31,214 nt of DNA from Christensenella sp. UBA6880. Lineage in GTDB: Bacteria > Bacillota > Clostridia > Christensenellales > CAG-917. The stretch spans positions 1 to 31,214 of the forward strand of contig DKCG01000032.1 in assembly GCA_002449145.1 (NCBI GenBank). The letters run 5' to 3'. Below, one piece after another: positions 1 through 10,400 of the stretch; positions within the stretch are counted from its first letter, which is position 1; each line of letters opens with the position of its first letter. The notes beneath the pieces were generated by a model. That model searched no databases. It saw nothing but the letters and a program-made list of their open reading frames with translations, and was not told the DNA's origin. The position numbers and the translations under genes were made by a program.

Positions 1-37
1 GCTGGATTCCCACGGTCACTTTGTTCCCTCGGAATGA
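1..37. repeat. Right end of a dispersed repeat (cut by window edge)
   Basis: The first bases (GATTCCCACG ... GGAATGACG) match the right-hand ends of the repeats at about 940-962 and 1270-1296, which run GATTCCCACGCTA(C/T)GCTCTGAATGAC. Only the right end is present because the window starts inside it. It carries no protein signal. I read it as a copy of the same degenerate, non-coding element that fills 868-1324. Confidence 0.6.
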
Positions 38-63
38 CGTATGGAAGATTTGGTTTTTATCCG

Positions 64-119
64 TTTGTCATTGCAAGAAGCAATAAAATTGCGACGTGGC
101 AATCAAGGCGAAGCCGCAT
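64..119. repeat. Left part of a dispersed GTCATTGC-type repeat abutting a stop codon
   Basis: TTGTCATTGCAAGAAGCAAT through AGCCGCATT parallels the block at 868-930 (same order: TTGTCATTGCGAGGAACAAT, AAAATTG(C/T)GACG, GGCAATC, GGCGA, AGCCGCATTT). The similarity ends where the stop codon of the leftward DUF4364 gene begins (120-122), so the element sits immediately 3' of that gene. Confidence 0.6.
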
Positions 120-665
120 TTACTCAATCAGATTATCATAAATCAAAGAGTAAGTCGTCGAAGCCTTGTCAACCCAACTTTTGTACAGATACTTTGCAAG
201 TTGGCGGTTGGCAACCACGAGTTTCAATTCCATAAGGGTGGTTATGTCGTTGTTGATTCGCATAATCACGGTGTAAGTGCCGTCGGCGTTTTTGGAATAG
301 TCGCAAAAATAGGATTGACGTTTCTTGAAACGCATACGGTTGTCGCGAGCGTACTGCACGATTTCGTCGCGAATGGACGAGGGAATTTTGGTGAAGAACA
401 GCGAAAGGCAACTCACCCCGTCTTGCGTGATGCCCAGCATATCGCTTTTCGGTACGCGGTAGATGAGGTTGGTGTCCAGAAGTTCGGACAAATACTGCTT
501 ACATTCCATATACGACAGCCAGTTGTTGTCGGACGAGCATATGTCGAGAATCGTCGTTTCGGCAAGGGGAATTGCCATTTTGTCGAACACGAAAAGAATG
601 ACAAGTTTTTGCACCTTGCTGTCGAGGGATTGATTCGAGCCGAAACCTTCTTGCATATATTCCAT
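120..665 (-). CDS. DUF4364 family protein
   Basis: Encodes 181 residues. The N-terminal half (KVQKLVILFVFDKMAIPLAETTILDIC, then a YLSELLDTNLIY segment and ITQDGVSCLSLFF followed by IPSSIRDEI) follows the helix pattern of the DUF4364 family of Firmicutes, which reads to me like a winged-helix fold; the C-terminal part is a beta-rich tail (GTYTVIMRINNDITTLMELKLVV). I chose ATG at 665 rather than the in-frame TTG at 677 because GAGGAA lies six bases upstream of that ATG and the TTG would overlap this ribosome-binding site. It is transcribed alone, leftwards, from a good promoter at 736-764. The family has no established biochemical role that I know of; DNA binding is inference. Its stop codon touches a dispersed repeat. 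Confidence 0.85.
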   Translation of the reverse strand: MEYMQEGFGSNQSLDSKVQKLVILFVFDKMAIPLAETTILDICSSDNNWLSYMECKQYLSELLDTNLIYRVPKSDMLGITQDGVSCLSLFFTKIPSSIRDEIVQYARDNRMRFKKRQSYFCDYSKNADGTYTVIMRINNDITTLMELKLVVANRQLAKYLYKSWVDKASTTYSLIYDNLIE

Positions 666-728
666 CGCGTTCCTCAAAAAAAAATCAAAATCCGCTTATG
701 CCTTGCAAATAAGAGCAATGCGGAAGCG

Positions 729-764
729 ATACGATATATTACATCGTATTTTTGAGGAAAACAA
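729..764 (-). promoter_or_regulatory. Promoter of the DUF4364 gene with a perfect inverted repeat over the -10
   Basis: Read on the minus strand, TTGTTT (759-764) is followed after 17 bases by TAATAT (736-741). A perfect inverted repeat, ATACGAT-7 nt-ATCGTAT (729-749), surrounds the -10 and reaches the expected start site near 729. This is the usual placement of a repressor operator. The leader to the ATG at 665 is about 64 nt. Confidence 0.65.
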
Positions 765-867
765 GCGCAAAAGCAAAATTTTTGTCGAAATACAATTTGT
801 TGTAGTGGGAAGCGTGTTTAGACACAATGCTATTCACGCTGTGTGTAGGAAGATTTTGAATTTCCGC

Positions 868-1040
868 TTGTCATTGCGAGGAACAATAAAATTGTGACGG
901 GGCAATCGAGGCGACAGCCGCATTTCGCTTTGCTTGATTCCCACGCTACGCTCTGAATGACGCAAGGGCGGGAACACCCGCACCCGATTTGTATTTCGCT
1001 CCGCTTGATTCCTACGTCGCTTCGCTCCTCTGAATGACAC
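868..1040. repeat. Two degenerate dispersed repeat copies in the divergent intergenic region
   Basis: The intergenic region 666-1343 holds no gene. At 868-964 a full-length copy runs from CTTGTCATTGCGAGGAACAA to CTCTGAATGACGC; its ends form an imperfect inverted repeat (GTCATTGCGAG versus CTCTGAATGAC). At about 985-1040 a second right half (TTTCGCTCCGCTTGATTCC ... CTCTGAATGACAC) follows. Open frames across this stretch are repeat translations with no recognisable domain. It resembles the small non-autonomous palindromic repeats seen in many bacterial genomes. The bases 780-867 hold only small palindromes such as TACAA-TTTG-TTGTA (791-804). Confidence 0.65.
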
Positions 1041-1067
1041 AAGGAGAATTCGGATTATGTTTGTCCG

Positions 1068-1324
1068 CTTGTCATTGCGATTGCTATCACCGCAACGCAG
1101 TATCAAAAAAATGCGCCGAAGGCGCACATCAAGCAGATAATTTGGCGAAATTGCGGCGAGAGGTTTTGTCCGTGCCCAGACTGATAGCGCAAATTCTCTG
1201 CGCGATAGAAATTTCGAGAACAAGTGCGGTGCTGTGCAATCGCCCCAAAAGTTTTCGCTTCTATTTAGGGGATTCCCACGCTATGCTCTGAATGACAATA
1301 TGGGCGATTGCTATCACCGCAACG
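1068..1324. repeat. Composite repeat: dispersed element carrying an inserted second element, with 21-bp direct repeats
   Basis: The left end CTTGTCATTGCGA (1068-1080) and right end GATTCCCACGCTATGCTCTG...AATGAC (about 1270-1296) are those of the short repeat, but between them lies a different, about 120-bp sequence (1112-1231) that recurs inverted at 26006-26128. Identical 21-bp stretches beginning GCGATTGCTATCACCG occur at 1077-1097 and 1304-1324, so the inserted block is bracketed by direct repeats. The right copy ends only 19 bp before the -35 box of the giant surface-protein gene. Confidence 0.6.
1112..1231 (+). repeat. Dispersed ~120-bp non-coding element, copy A, with leading hairpin
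   Basis: A small hairpin (TGCGCC-GAA-GGCGCA, 1112-1126) precedes AAGCAGATAATTTGGCGAAA (1131-1150), GATAGCGCAAATTCTCTGCG (centre of the element) and CAAGTGCGGTG (1221-1231). The same blocks in the same order appear on the minus strand at 26006-26128, again with a small hairpin of different sequence on the leading side. No open frame is shared, so this looks like a structured or mobile non-coding element. Confidence 0.65.
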
Positions 1325-1343
1325 AAGTTTGAGAAATTGACTG

Positions 1344-1372
1344 TTGACATTGTTTTGGATTTCGTGTAATAT
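1344..1372 (+). promoter_or_regulatory. Sigma-A promoter of the giant surface-protein gene
   Basis: TTGACA (1344-1349), 17-bp spacer, TAATAT (1367-1372). The predicted start is near 1379, giving a leader of about 74 nt to the chosen ATG at 1453. Confidence 0.85.
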
Positions 1373-1393
1373 TGTAGATGTATAAGAATTTGC

Positions 1394-1426
1394 GCACATA
1401 TGCGCGCGATGAGAGCGCGTATGTGC
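1394..1426 (+). promoter_or_regulatory. Stem-loop in the 5' leader of the giant gene
   Basis: GCACATA pairs with TATGTGC and, after a TG bulge, CGCGC pairs with GCGCG around a 7-nt loop (GATGAGA). The stem begins about 15 nt after the predicted transcription start and ends 15 nt before the Shine-Dalgarno GAGGTGG (1441-1447). Such a 5' hairpin could protect a 10-kb mRNA from decay; that role is inference. Confidence 0.5.
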
Positions 1427-1452
1427 ATACACCAACACCCGAGGTGGATATT

Positions 1453-4400
1453 ATGAGAAATGGCAACAAATCAAGACAATTACTCTCGCTCGCAAGACTC
1501 GTTGTACTCGTGCTCTGCTTTACGCTCGTATTTGCGACCGTTCTTGTCGGAATCGACGGCATTGACTCGGCAAGCGATACTATGGCAGAAGCAGTAACTG
1601 CGGATAAGGGCGGCGCAACCCCCGTAGATTTGGGAATCACCGCTTCCAACTTTACTTATTCTGCAAGTTCAAAAAGTTGGTCGTATTCGAGAAGTTTGTC
1701 GAACATCAGTATCAGCGGTGCGGAAAACACTGGCAACGTCAGCGTTTACAAACCCGAAGATACGGATATTGACGTAAACATATCTGCCTCGAACAATACG
1801 TATTCGGTGCAGGCGGACGCACTTGCGACAAAGTATATTCAAGTCACTTCGCGTATCAACTTTGACGTCGGTGACTTCGTAAGAACGATGGCGAGCCAAG
1901 GCGTATGCACCGTCAAGGTCACGATTGACGCAAGCGTGAGTTTCGAGGGCGGAAGCAATAAGCAATCGGGCGCACTTGCGGTTTCGGGCAACTTTAAGGC
2001 ATCGAATCAAGAAACGAGAGACCCTTATGCGACCACGATTACGCTTACCAAAGATAAATCTTACGTCGCTTTTGAAACGTATTCCACTGCGCAAAACCAA
2101 ACCATTTTTACGTCTAAAATTAAACATAGCGTAACGTTCAAAAGCATTAAAATAGAAATTATCCACGGCGCAAAAGACGGTTCTGCGCCTATTGTTTCTT
2201 CTAAATACGACGGCGTTGCGAAGGACTACGTACAAGGTCAAAGCGGATCCGGATATGCGCCTTACATCACAAATACTATCGACGCAAGCAATAAGGAAAA
2301 ATTCCCCGTTTTTTACGATTCAATCAAAAACAAACTCAAACTCGACTCGGTGACCAACGGTTCGGGTAAGTTGGCATCCTACACGAGTTCTTATCTCAAA
2401 GATACAAGCGGCAACAATTTGACAGTGCCTAACACACAGATTCCTTATTACAAATTTGCGCAAACCGAGTTTGTGGATACGTTCAACTATACCGAATACG
2501 ATTCTTTGGAAACGGCGGCTATCGCATACGGGAACGTCGCAACGAAGTTTATCGGCATCGGTGACAAGACCGTGAATATTTCCTCGGACGGCAACATAAC
2601 GTGGAGCGACAGGAGCGGCGTCGATTCTCGCGTGTCGGGCATAGGAAAAGTCAAAATCGGCAACACCGAGTTTGACATGTCAAATTCGGCAGATGTCGGC
2701 AAAGCAAAAGAAATCACCGTCACGGAAACCAATGGCGAGACTCAAAGTAAAAAGAGCGTCGGTTACGCAATCGTAAAAAAGACCAACAGTGCAAGAGTTG
2801 TCGTTTCCGTTTATTTCACGGCAAACTGCACATTGGAAACCATTGTTACAGACAAGGGCGGCAAGTCGGTCACAACCACTCTTAACGTTTCGGGTATCGA
2901 CACTACTTCGCCGAGCGACGAAAAGCACACCGACACAAACATCTCTTTTGAAAATTATGTCGGCTCGGATGTTTCGACTTTGGACTGGTTCCGTCAAAAT
3001 TTGTTGACGGCAAACGGAGAGTTTACAATCGACGAGGACGATACGGCGGCAGGCTATTCGCCGTACCTTTGGTTCTACACCGTTGACAGAGCGGACAGCA
3101 TTTCCGCACTCAACGCAAAAACGATCAGACAATTCGCAACGTATGCGGACGTCAAGTCGGCGGGCATATTGCCTATTGCTGTGGGCGAACTCACGTCGTT
3201 CACATATGACTTTGAAAGAGGGGCGGCATTGACCGTTGACGGAAAGACGTATCAGGGCAATCCGTCGGATATGGCTGCCGCAAAGGGGCACGGATATTAT
3301 AGATTTACCTTCTATATGTTCGACCTTGCAGGCAATAAGGGCAGCGAAAAGTCGTTCGTTATGAAAGTGGACTACGACAAGCCCGAATACACGCTCGATT
3401 TCACGTACGATAAAGACGGTAAGAGCGAAACCGTTCTCGCAAAGGAAAACGGCAAGTGGGCAACGGGCGACGTAACTCTCAAATTTGCTTTCACCAAGGG
3501 CGGTTTTTCCGGATTCACGTTCAGATTTGAGGATTCGAGCAGCGTGATGCACGCATTTGTCATCGACACCGACGGCAACTTTGTCCGCTATATAACCGCA
3601 AAAACAACGACCGATGTAAAAGACAACAAACATACAATCAATATCAACGGTCAGAATATAACCGTCGAATATAAAGACGGCGCATTTGTGTTCGGCATAC
3701 CCAAACCCGAAAAGGGCAAATTCTTCTACGAATGGGTGTCCGAATTTACTGCTTTCACGGGACAATACGCATCTCTCAACGCAATCGATTCCGACGACAA
3801 TGCCATAGAATACGTTAACGGCGATTGGAGCGGCGGCGTGAAAGTGCTTATCGACGTCGAGGCGCCCGTTCTTCCCGGATTAACCGACGAAGAAGGCTTC
3901 ATCGGCGAATTAAAGAACGGATACAATATTCCGCAATCGAGAACGTGGTATACGTCATCGTTTACGCTCGCGGCGTCGATCGAGTTTTTCGACGCTATTT
4001 TGTCGACCGACTACGCAAAGGGACTCAAAATTCACTACGGTATAAGCGTCGTAAAGAACCTTGAAGATTTGCAAAGAATCGAGGGCTATAACATCGACAG
4101 TGAATACAAAACGGCAACCGACCCTCAAAAACAATTCGGATTCTTGCAATACATAGTCAGAAACGGCGAGGAACTCGACAGCGGCGGCGCAACCGATTTC
4201 GTTGCAGACCTTTTGGCGGCGCAAACCGCAGGTATGAGAGTTATCCACCTCTGGGCGGAAGACCAAGCGGGCAACTTGTCGGCAGTCAACAAACTTTACG
4301 TGTTTGTCGATACGACCTCGTACACCGTTTCCGCGTCCGTAAAGAGCAATGCGAAACTCGAAAGCGGGTTTGCAAATATAACCTTGACCGACGAGGACGA

Positions 4401-7400
4401 CAACCCGATTTCTTCCGTAAAGAGAGGCGAAACGGTCAAATTCAACATTTCGTTTGCAAACAGTTACGTTCCGTTCAAATTTACGCAAAACGGCAACTTG
4501 TTGCTTGAAAACTACAACAAGGATTATGGCTGGACAAAGTCGAGCGCAAACGCAAACGGCAACCTCATTTCCCCGAGTTCGTTCGACAGTGAGGGCGCGT
4601 CTTCCATAACGCTCACGTTTGACGACGTGGCAGATCTTTCCGATTTGCTCAATGACAAAAAAACGACGAAACACGCATTTGAATTGTCGGCAAGAAAGGT
4701 TGTCACATACAGCCTTACCAACACCAAAGTCGCATATACGGCAGAAAAAACCGACGTCGCGGCGTGGATGAGTTTCGGTTACGAACCGTCCAAAGATTCG
4801 TTCAAATACGAGTTCGTCAAGGATGAAAACGTCGTAGAAACGCCCGTCAATGTCGGCGATTATACGGTGAGAATCTATATCCCCAAAGACGACGAGAGTT
4901 TCGTCACCGACGATTTCAAAACGGACAATGAGGGCAAACAAATCTTCGAGCCGAGAGAGTACAGTATCGTACGAGGCAAAGTCGTCATCACTGCGGAAGA
5001 CGTGTCGGTTACATACGGCGAAAAAGTTCCGTCCGTTTTCGATTTTAAAGTCGAAGGCATCGCAAAAGACAAGATGGAGGGCGAGGGCATCACATATGAC
5101 TTCTACATAAGCGGTACCCTCAATGCTCACGGTGTCTATGACGTCGGCGCATATCAAATCCTCAATAACGTCAAGTACACCTCGCAAGACGAGAAAGGAA
5201 ATCCCGTTTCAACCGTCAAAAACTACGACGTCACGTTCGTAAGCGGCGAATACAGCGTCTCAAGACGTAGCGTAACCGTAGACGCGTGGCAAGCAAGCAA
5301 GACATTCGGAAATTCCGATCCCGAATTCAAATTCGGCGTAGGGCTTGCTCAATTTGCAGGACTTTACACTGAAGCAAGCAAGATTCTCGACGAAATCTTC
5401 GAGGGTTACAGAAAAGACGCGAGCACGACAGTGGACGGCTACGCAATCTACTTTGCGGACGGCAGAATCAATCGCGAACCCGGCACCGATGTGGGCGAGT
5501 ACGCATTCCAAGCGGACGCAAACCTCTTTGACGTCAACAAAAACTACACCGTTCGCGTTCAAACTTCAAACTATTTCTTCAAAATCGAAAAACGCACCGT
5601 CAAACTTGACGTCAGCGGTCAATCGAGCGTGTTCAAATACGGCACAAAGGCGGATGCCGCATTGCTCGCAACGATTTTCCCGACCTACAAGATTTCGGCA
5701 GACGATATGGCGGTTGCAAGCAACATCGAAGAGTTGTTTGCAAACGGTTTGATTCTCAAACTCGGCACGGGCGAGCAAGTCACGACCGAAAGCGGTTATT
5801 CCGCAACATATAAGTATGGTATAGTCCTCAGCGGTACTGCCACCGACGGCAATATCGAAATCACGCTCGACACACAAAAAGGCACCGATTATATCATCTA
5901 TATCACAGAGCAAAACGCAGTTGTCATCAGAGTCAGAGACGGCGTGAAATTCGAGTTTACGTACGGTTATCTTTGGAATGAAGATTCGATTAAATACGAC
6001 AAAGACAAATTCGTCGTCGAGAGCGCAGGTGAAATTGCGTTCGATTCCGTCGTCTGGACGACGAGCATTGCAAAAGACAAGTTGCTCGATGCAGGTAGAT
6101 ACGTCGTCACCTTCACGGGCGCAAAACTCTACAGCGAAGGCGCGGAACTTTCCGACGCGGTGTTCGTAGAACCCGTTTCCGTCACCATTAATCCCGCAAA
6201 AGTCGTGGTCAATCCGACGGCTTTGACGATGAGCAAAGTCTACGGCGACAAGGACGACGTTTTCGGAATCGGATTTGCGATTTCGACGGTCGGCGGACAA
6301 GCAATCGGCACTGACGGCACCTATGCGGGCATTGCATACGCAGACATTCTCGCCAAAATCGAGGGCGCGTACGTCAGAGCGATTTTCGACAACGCGGGTC
6401 AAAGACTCAGTTTCGCAAACAGATACGACGACGCAACCGACTCGAGCAACATTATCTACGGCACCGACGGCAGATATTACGGCTTTGCCGTAGGTACGGA
6501 ATTCTGCAGCAGCGACGCAAACTTCTCGGTCGAAGCAACCCTCGATTCGAGTGCAAGATTCTCAATCGAGCAAAAGACGATCGATCTCAACACCAAGTAT
6601 TTCGTAGGTTTGAGCAAGACGAAAGACGGCAACGCAAACGTTCCGTACGCAAGCAAAAACGTCACGATGTACGACTTGTCCCAACTCAAAGTGCTTAAAG
6701 ACGACGACGTGAACCTCTTTGCAGACGCTTTGTATGACAGAGTAGAAGTCGGACAGTCGCAGATTACGTTCACAAATCTCTCGCTCACGGGCGATAAGGC
6801 GCACAACTACAAACTCGGTCAAATCGTCAACGACGGTCTTGACGCTATATTGAACGGCAAACAAGGCGAATTTACCGTTGACATCGACGAGAACACGATC
6901 GTCAAGATTGTTTGGATCGACAACGAAAACGGCGGCGAACCCATTCGCATTTTGACGGGTACAATCGCAGTCCTTAAGAGCGACGTAACCATCAAAAAAC
7001 AATACGACAACACCAAGAATCTCACGATAGGTAATATTTCCTTTAAGTCGGGCAATACGACCGATATGCTCAATTCCGCAAATAAGCATTTGATCGAGGA
7101 AGAAAGCAGTTCGTTTAGCGGCGTAAATGTCAGCGACAACTACAGCGTAACCGTTGCGATATTCTACGTCGGAATGGAAGATTACGTCGTCAATCAAGAA
7201 GACACCTACAAAGATTCCGACATCGTCATAGACAAAAATGCGGTTTACAACGGCGAGCGCGGCATCAAAATTACGTTCAAGAATATGAAGGCGTCCATCA
7301 CCAAACGCCTCATCGACAGAAACAGTTTCGCCTCTCTCGACGCAGTGGATCGTGACTACAACGCGACTTACAACGTCGATATGACCTACTCGTTCGCACA

Positions 7401-10400
7401 AGGCGCGCTTGCAGAGGGCGACACCGCACAAACCGTCGGTTTGCAACTCAAAGGCAAGTCGAAAGGCAAAGACGTCGGAACTTACGACGTGTCCGTCGAC
7501 AAAGACACAACGAGAGTTTCGGACAACAACTACGAAGTCGACGCGGATTCCATCAACAATGCGTACAAGAACATCGGCGTAGTTATCTCGAGAGCAAGAC
7601 TCGTTCCCGACGTCACGTTCAACGACAGAGTGTATTCGGGCAGCAGCGAATTGGTGAAAGATACCGACTGGACGGCAAGGACGAACGCAAGCGGAAAAGG
7701 CACGTTCACGTCCGTGCAGTATGCCGACAACCTCGAAGAAGAACTTAAGCTGTTCTCATACGACCTTAGCAAAGTTTCGTTCACGCTTTCCAAAGAAGGC
7801 AAGGCGGACGCAAACGTTCAAGCAAACGGCAAGCACAACGTTATGGTGAGCGGTCTCGAAATCGCCTTTAACGGCACGCCCGAACAAAAGAAACAAGCCG
7901 AGAAGAATTACAAACTCGAAGGTTCTGTTTACAGCGACGCGGACAAGCAATATCACGAATTCGTCAACCTGACGTTCGACGCAATCGGCGGTTTTGAAAT
8001 CATCGACGCGCTCGATATGAGCAAACGACAAATCCAACTCAGAGTCAACGACTTTGTCGTCGACGACAAGATTTACGACGGCACGACGAACGTCAACGTC
8101 GTCATCGACATCACCGACGGCAGATTGATGACGCAACACGCAAAGTTGCTCGAAGTGGTTGCGGACGGCTCTTTTGCAAGGAAGCAAGCGGGCGATAACA
8201 TCGCAATCGTGCTTTCGGCGGCAAAACTTCAAGCAAAATCCACTCTTTCGGACGAAGAACTCGCAACCGCACTCGAAGCAATCGCAAACTACGAACTTTT
8301 GCAATACAAAGGCACGATTGCGGGCAACATCAAGGCTCGTCCGTTGCTCGTCAACGCATATCTCGGCGAGAGAGAATACAACGGCGACGAATCCGCAATC
8401 AAGAGCGACATCAAGTATACGTTCACCAATATGATTGCAGAGGACGAAAGATACTATGCGATTCAAACCAGAAACAACGCGTACTTCGACGACAGATTCG
8501 TCAACGTAAAGCGTGACGACAAAGGCGACCCGATTGTCGAAAACGGTCAATACACAATCGAAAACAAGCAAGGCACTGCATACAATTTGCGCCTTACAAC
8601 AATTAAGGAAAAATATACTAACTATACATTAGTATATAGTAGTAAAGAACTGCTCGCAGGCAAAACCGTGCTTGCGTACGTCGTTGACGGCGCAATTTCC
8701 TACGGCGCACCCGCAGAGGGAATCGAAGTGAACGAATACTGGTACGCGCTCGACACGACCAAGTACTACGTTGCGGCAACCGACGAAAACAGAACCGCAT
8801 ACGAAGATCACATCGTCGGCTTCTACAAGCACAACGGCAACGACGTGCTTATGCTCGAAAAAACTTACGGCGAAGCGAACTATGTAAACAATGAAGATGC
8901 CAACGGAATCAAGTCGTTTGGCGAAACAGCGGACGGAATCAACTATTTGCACGGCGAAGGAAAGATCACTCAAAGATCCGTTTACATCAGAGCGAACGGT
9001 ATCGAGAAGAATTCGACTTCCGAAGCGTTTGAAAAGTATTACGACGGCACGGACAGATTCTTCGGTGTAGGCAAGCACGAAGTAGGCGAGGGAGAAGACT
9101 ACGACTATCAATACACGGCAGGTGCGGTTGCAAACGTCATTCTCGGCGACGACGTGACGATTGCGGACGTTTCGGCAAAATTCGACAGCGCGTACTCTAA
9201 CGCCAAGTACATCGTATTCACGGCTTCGGGCATTACGGGCAAAGACGCTTACAACTACACAATCGAAGGCGAGAGTGTCAGCACGGTCAACCTCGAAGGC
9301 AGAATCAAACAAAGAATCGTCAATGCGCACCTTGCGGACGAAATCGCAGACTACGGCATTGCGACAGGCAAATACGTCGGCAATGTGACTTACAAGTTCG
9401 TCGGCAACGACGGCAAAGAATACGACCTTGTCAACGAATACGCAAACGAGTCGGCATTCTATATGACTCTTGCCAATTATCTTGTGGCGGTCGGACTCGA
9501 AAGTGCGGACGCAACGTTGTTTGCAGACAACACTTATTCGCTTAACAACGGCAGATTCGTCAAGGCGGCGGAAGGCGCAATCGGCGAGTACATTCGCTTG
9601 GGTGGCACCGAAAACGACAGAATTTCGGCACTTCCGCAAGCATACGTTTCGTTTGCTTCCACGATGCCCGACGCTGGCAGCGTGTCCACGTCCTATAGAT
9701 TCAGAACGGACGGCAACGCAAAGAACTTCAAGTTCAGCCCCGTTTACACCGATGCAGCAAACGGCACGAGCAAGGTCGAAGTCAAGAAGAAAGACCTCTA
9801 CGTCGTCACCGTTTCCAACGGATACACCGCAAACTACGGTCAATTTATCGACAAGAACGGCAAGTTGCTCGTCAACGTCGAACTCTTGTATCTCGACAAG
9901 GACGGCAAAGACGGCATCGTGTCCGGTCAAACTCAACTCACGCTGTTCAAGAAGGGCAACGTAAACTACTATCCGATTGTCAAACTCGGCGTTTACAATT
10001 CCGAAACGGGCGTAGTTACGGCGGCGACCGCAATGTCCAAGACCTCGGACAAACTCGGCGCAAACGAATATTACGTGTTCTATCTCGCAGCATCGGACGG
10101 CGTTGATTACGACGACGTCGTGAAAAACTACAACATCATTTTGGCGGACGAAAACAGCATTTCGCACAAGGACGTAGACGGAACGTTGAGAACGGTGTTC
10201 GATATGTCCGAGCAAGGCGCAACCGTCAAACCCGAAACCGCAACCCTTCAAATCGTACTTCCCAAACTCACGGGCGTGAGCGTGGGCAGCGATACGGAAA
10301 ACAGTTTCACTTACACGTATTCCATTGACAAGGACGGCGAGGGTATCAACCGCTTGCACGACGTCGTACAAGGCGAACTCGCAACCGACGAAGTCATCTT

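Noticed and set aside
666..677. TTG start at 677 for the DUF4364 gene
   Set aside because: The GAGGAA that would serve as Shine-Dalgarno for ATG 665 lies within that extension.
834..1291. Open frames of 70-129 codons in the repeat-filled intergenic region
   Set aside because: They translate dispersed non-coding repeats, have no domain and no credible start sites.
1378..1452. In-frame upstream ATG that would lengthen the giant protein by 25 residues
   Set aside because: It coincides with the predicted transcription start and would translate the leader hairpin; ATG 1453 has GAGGTGG correctly spaced and begins a typical signal peptide.
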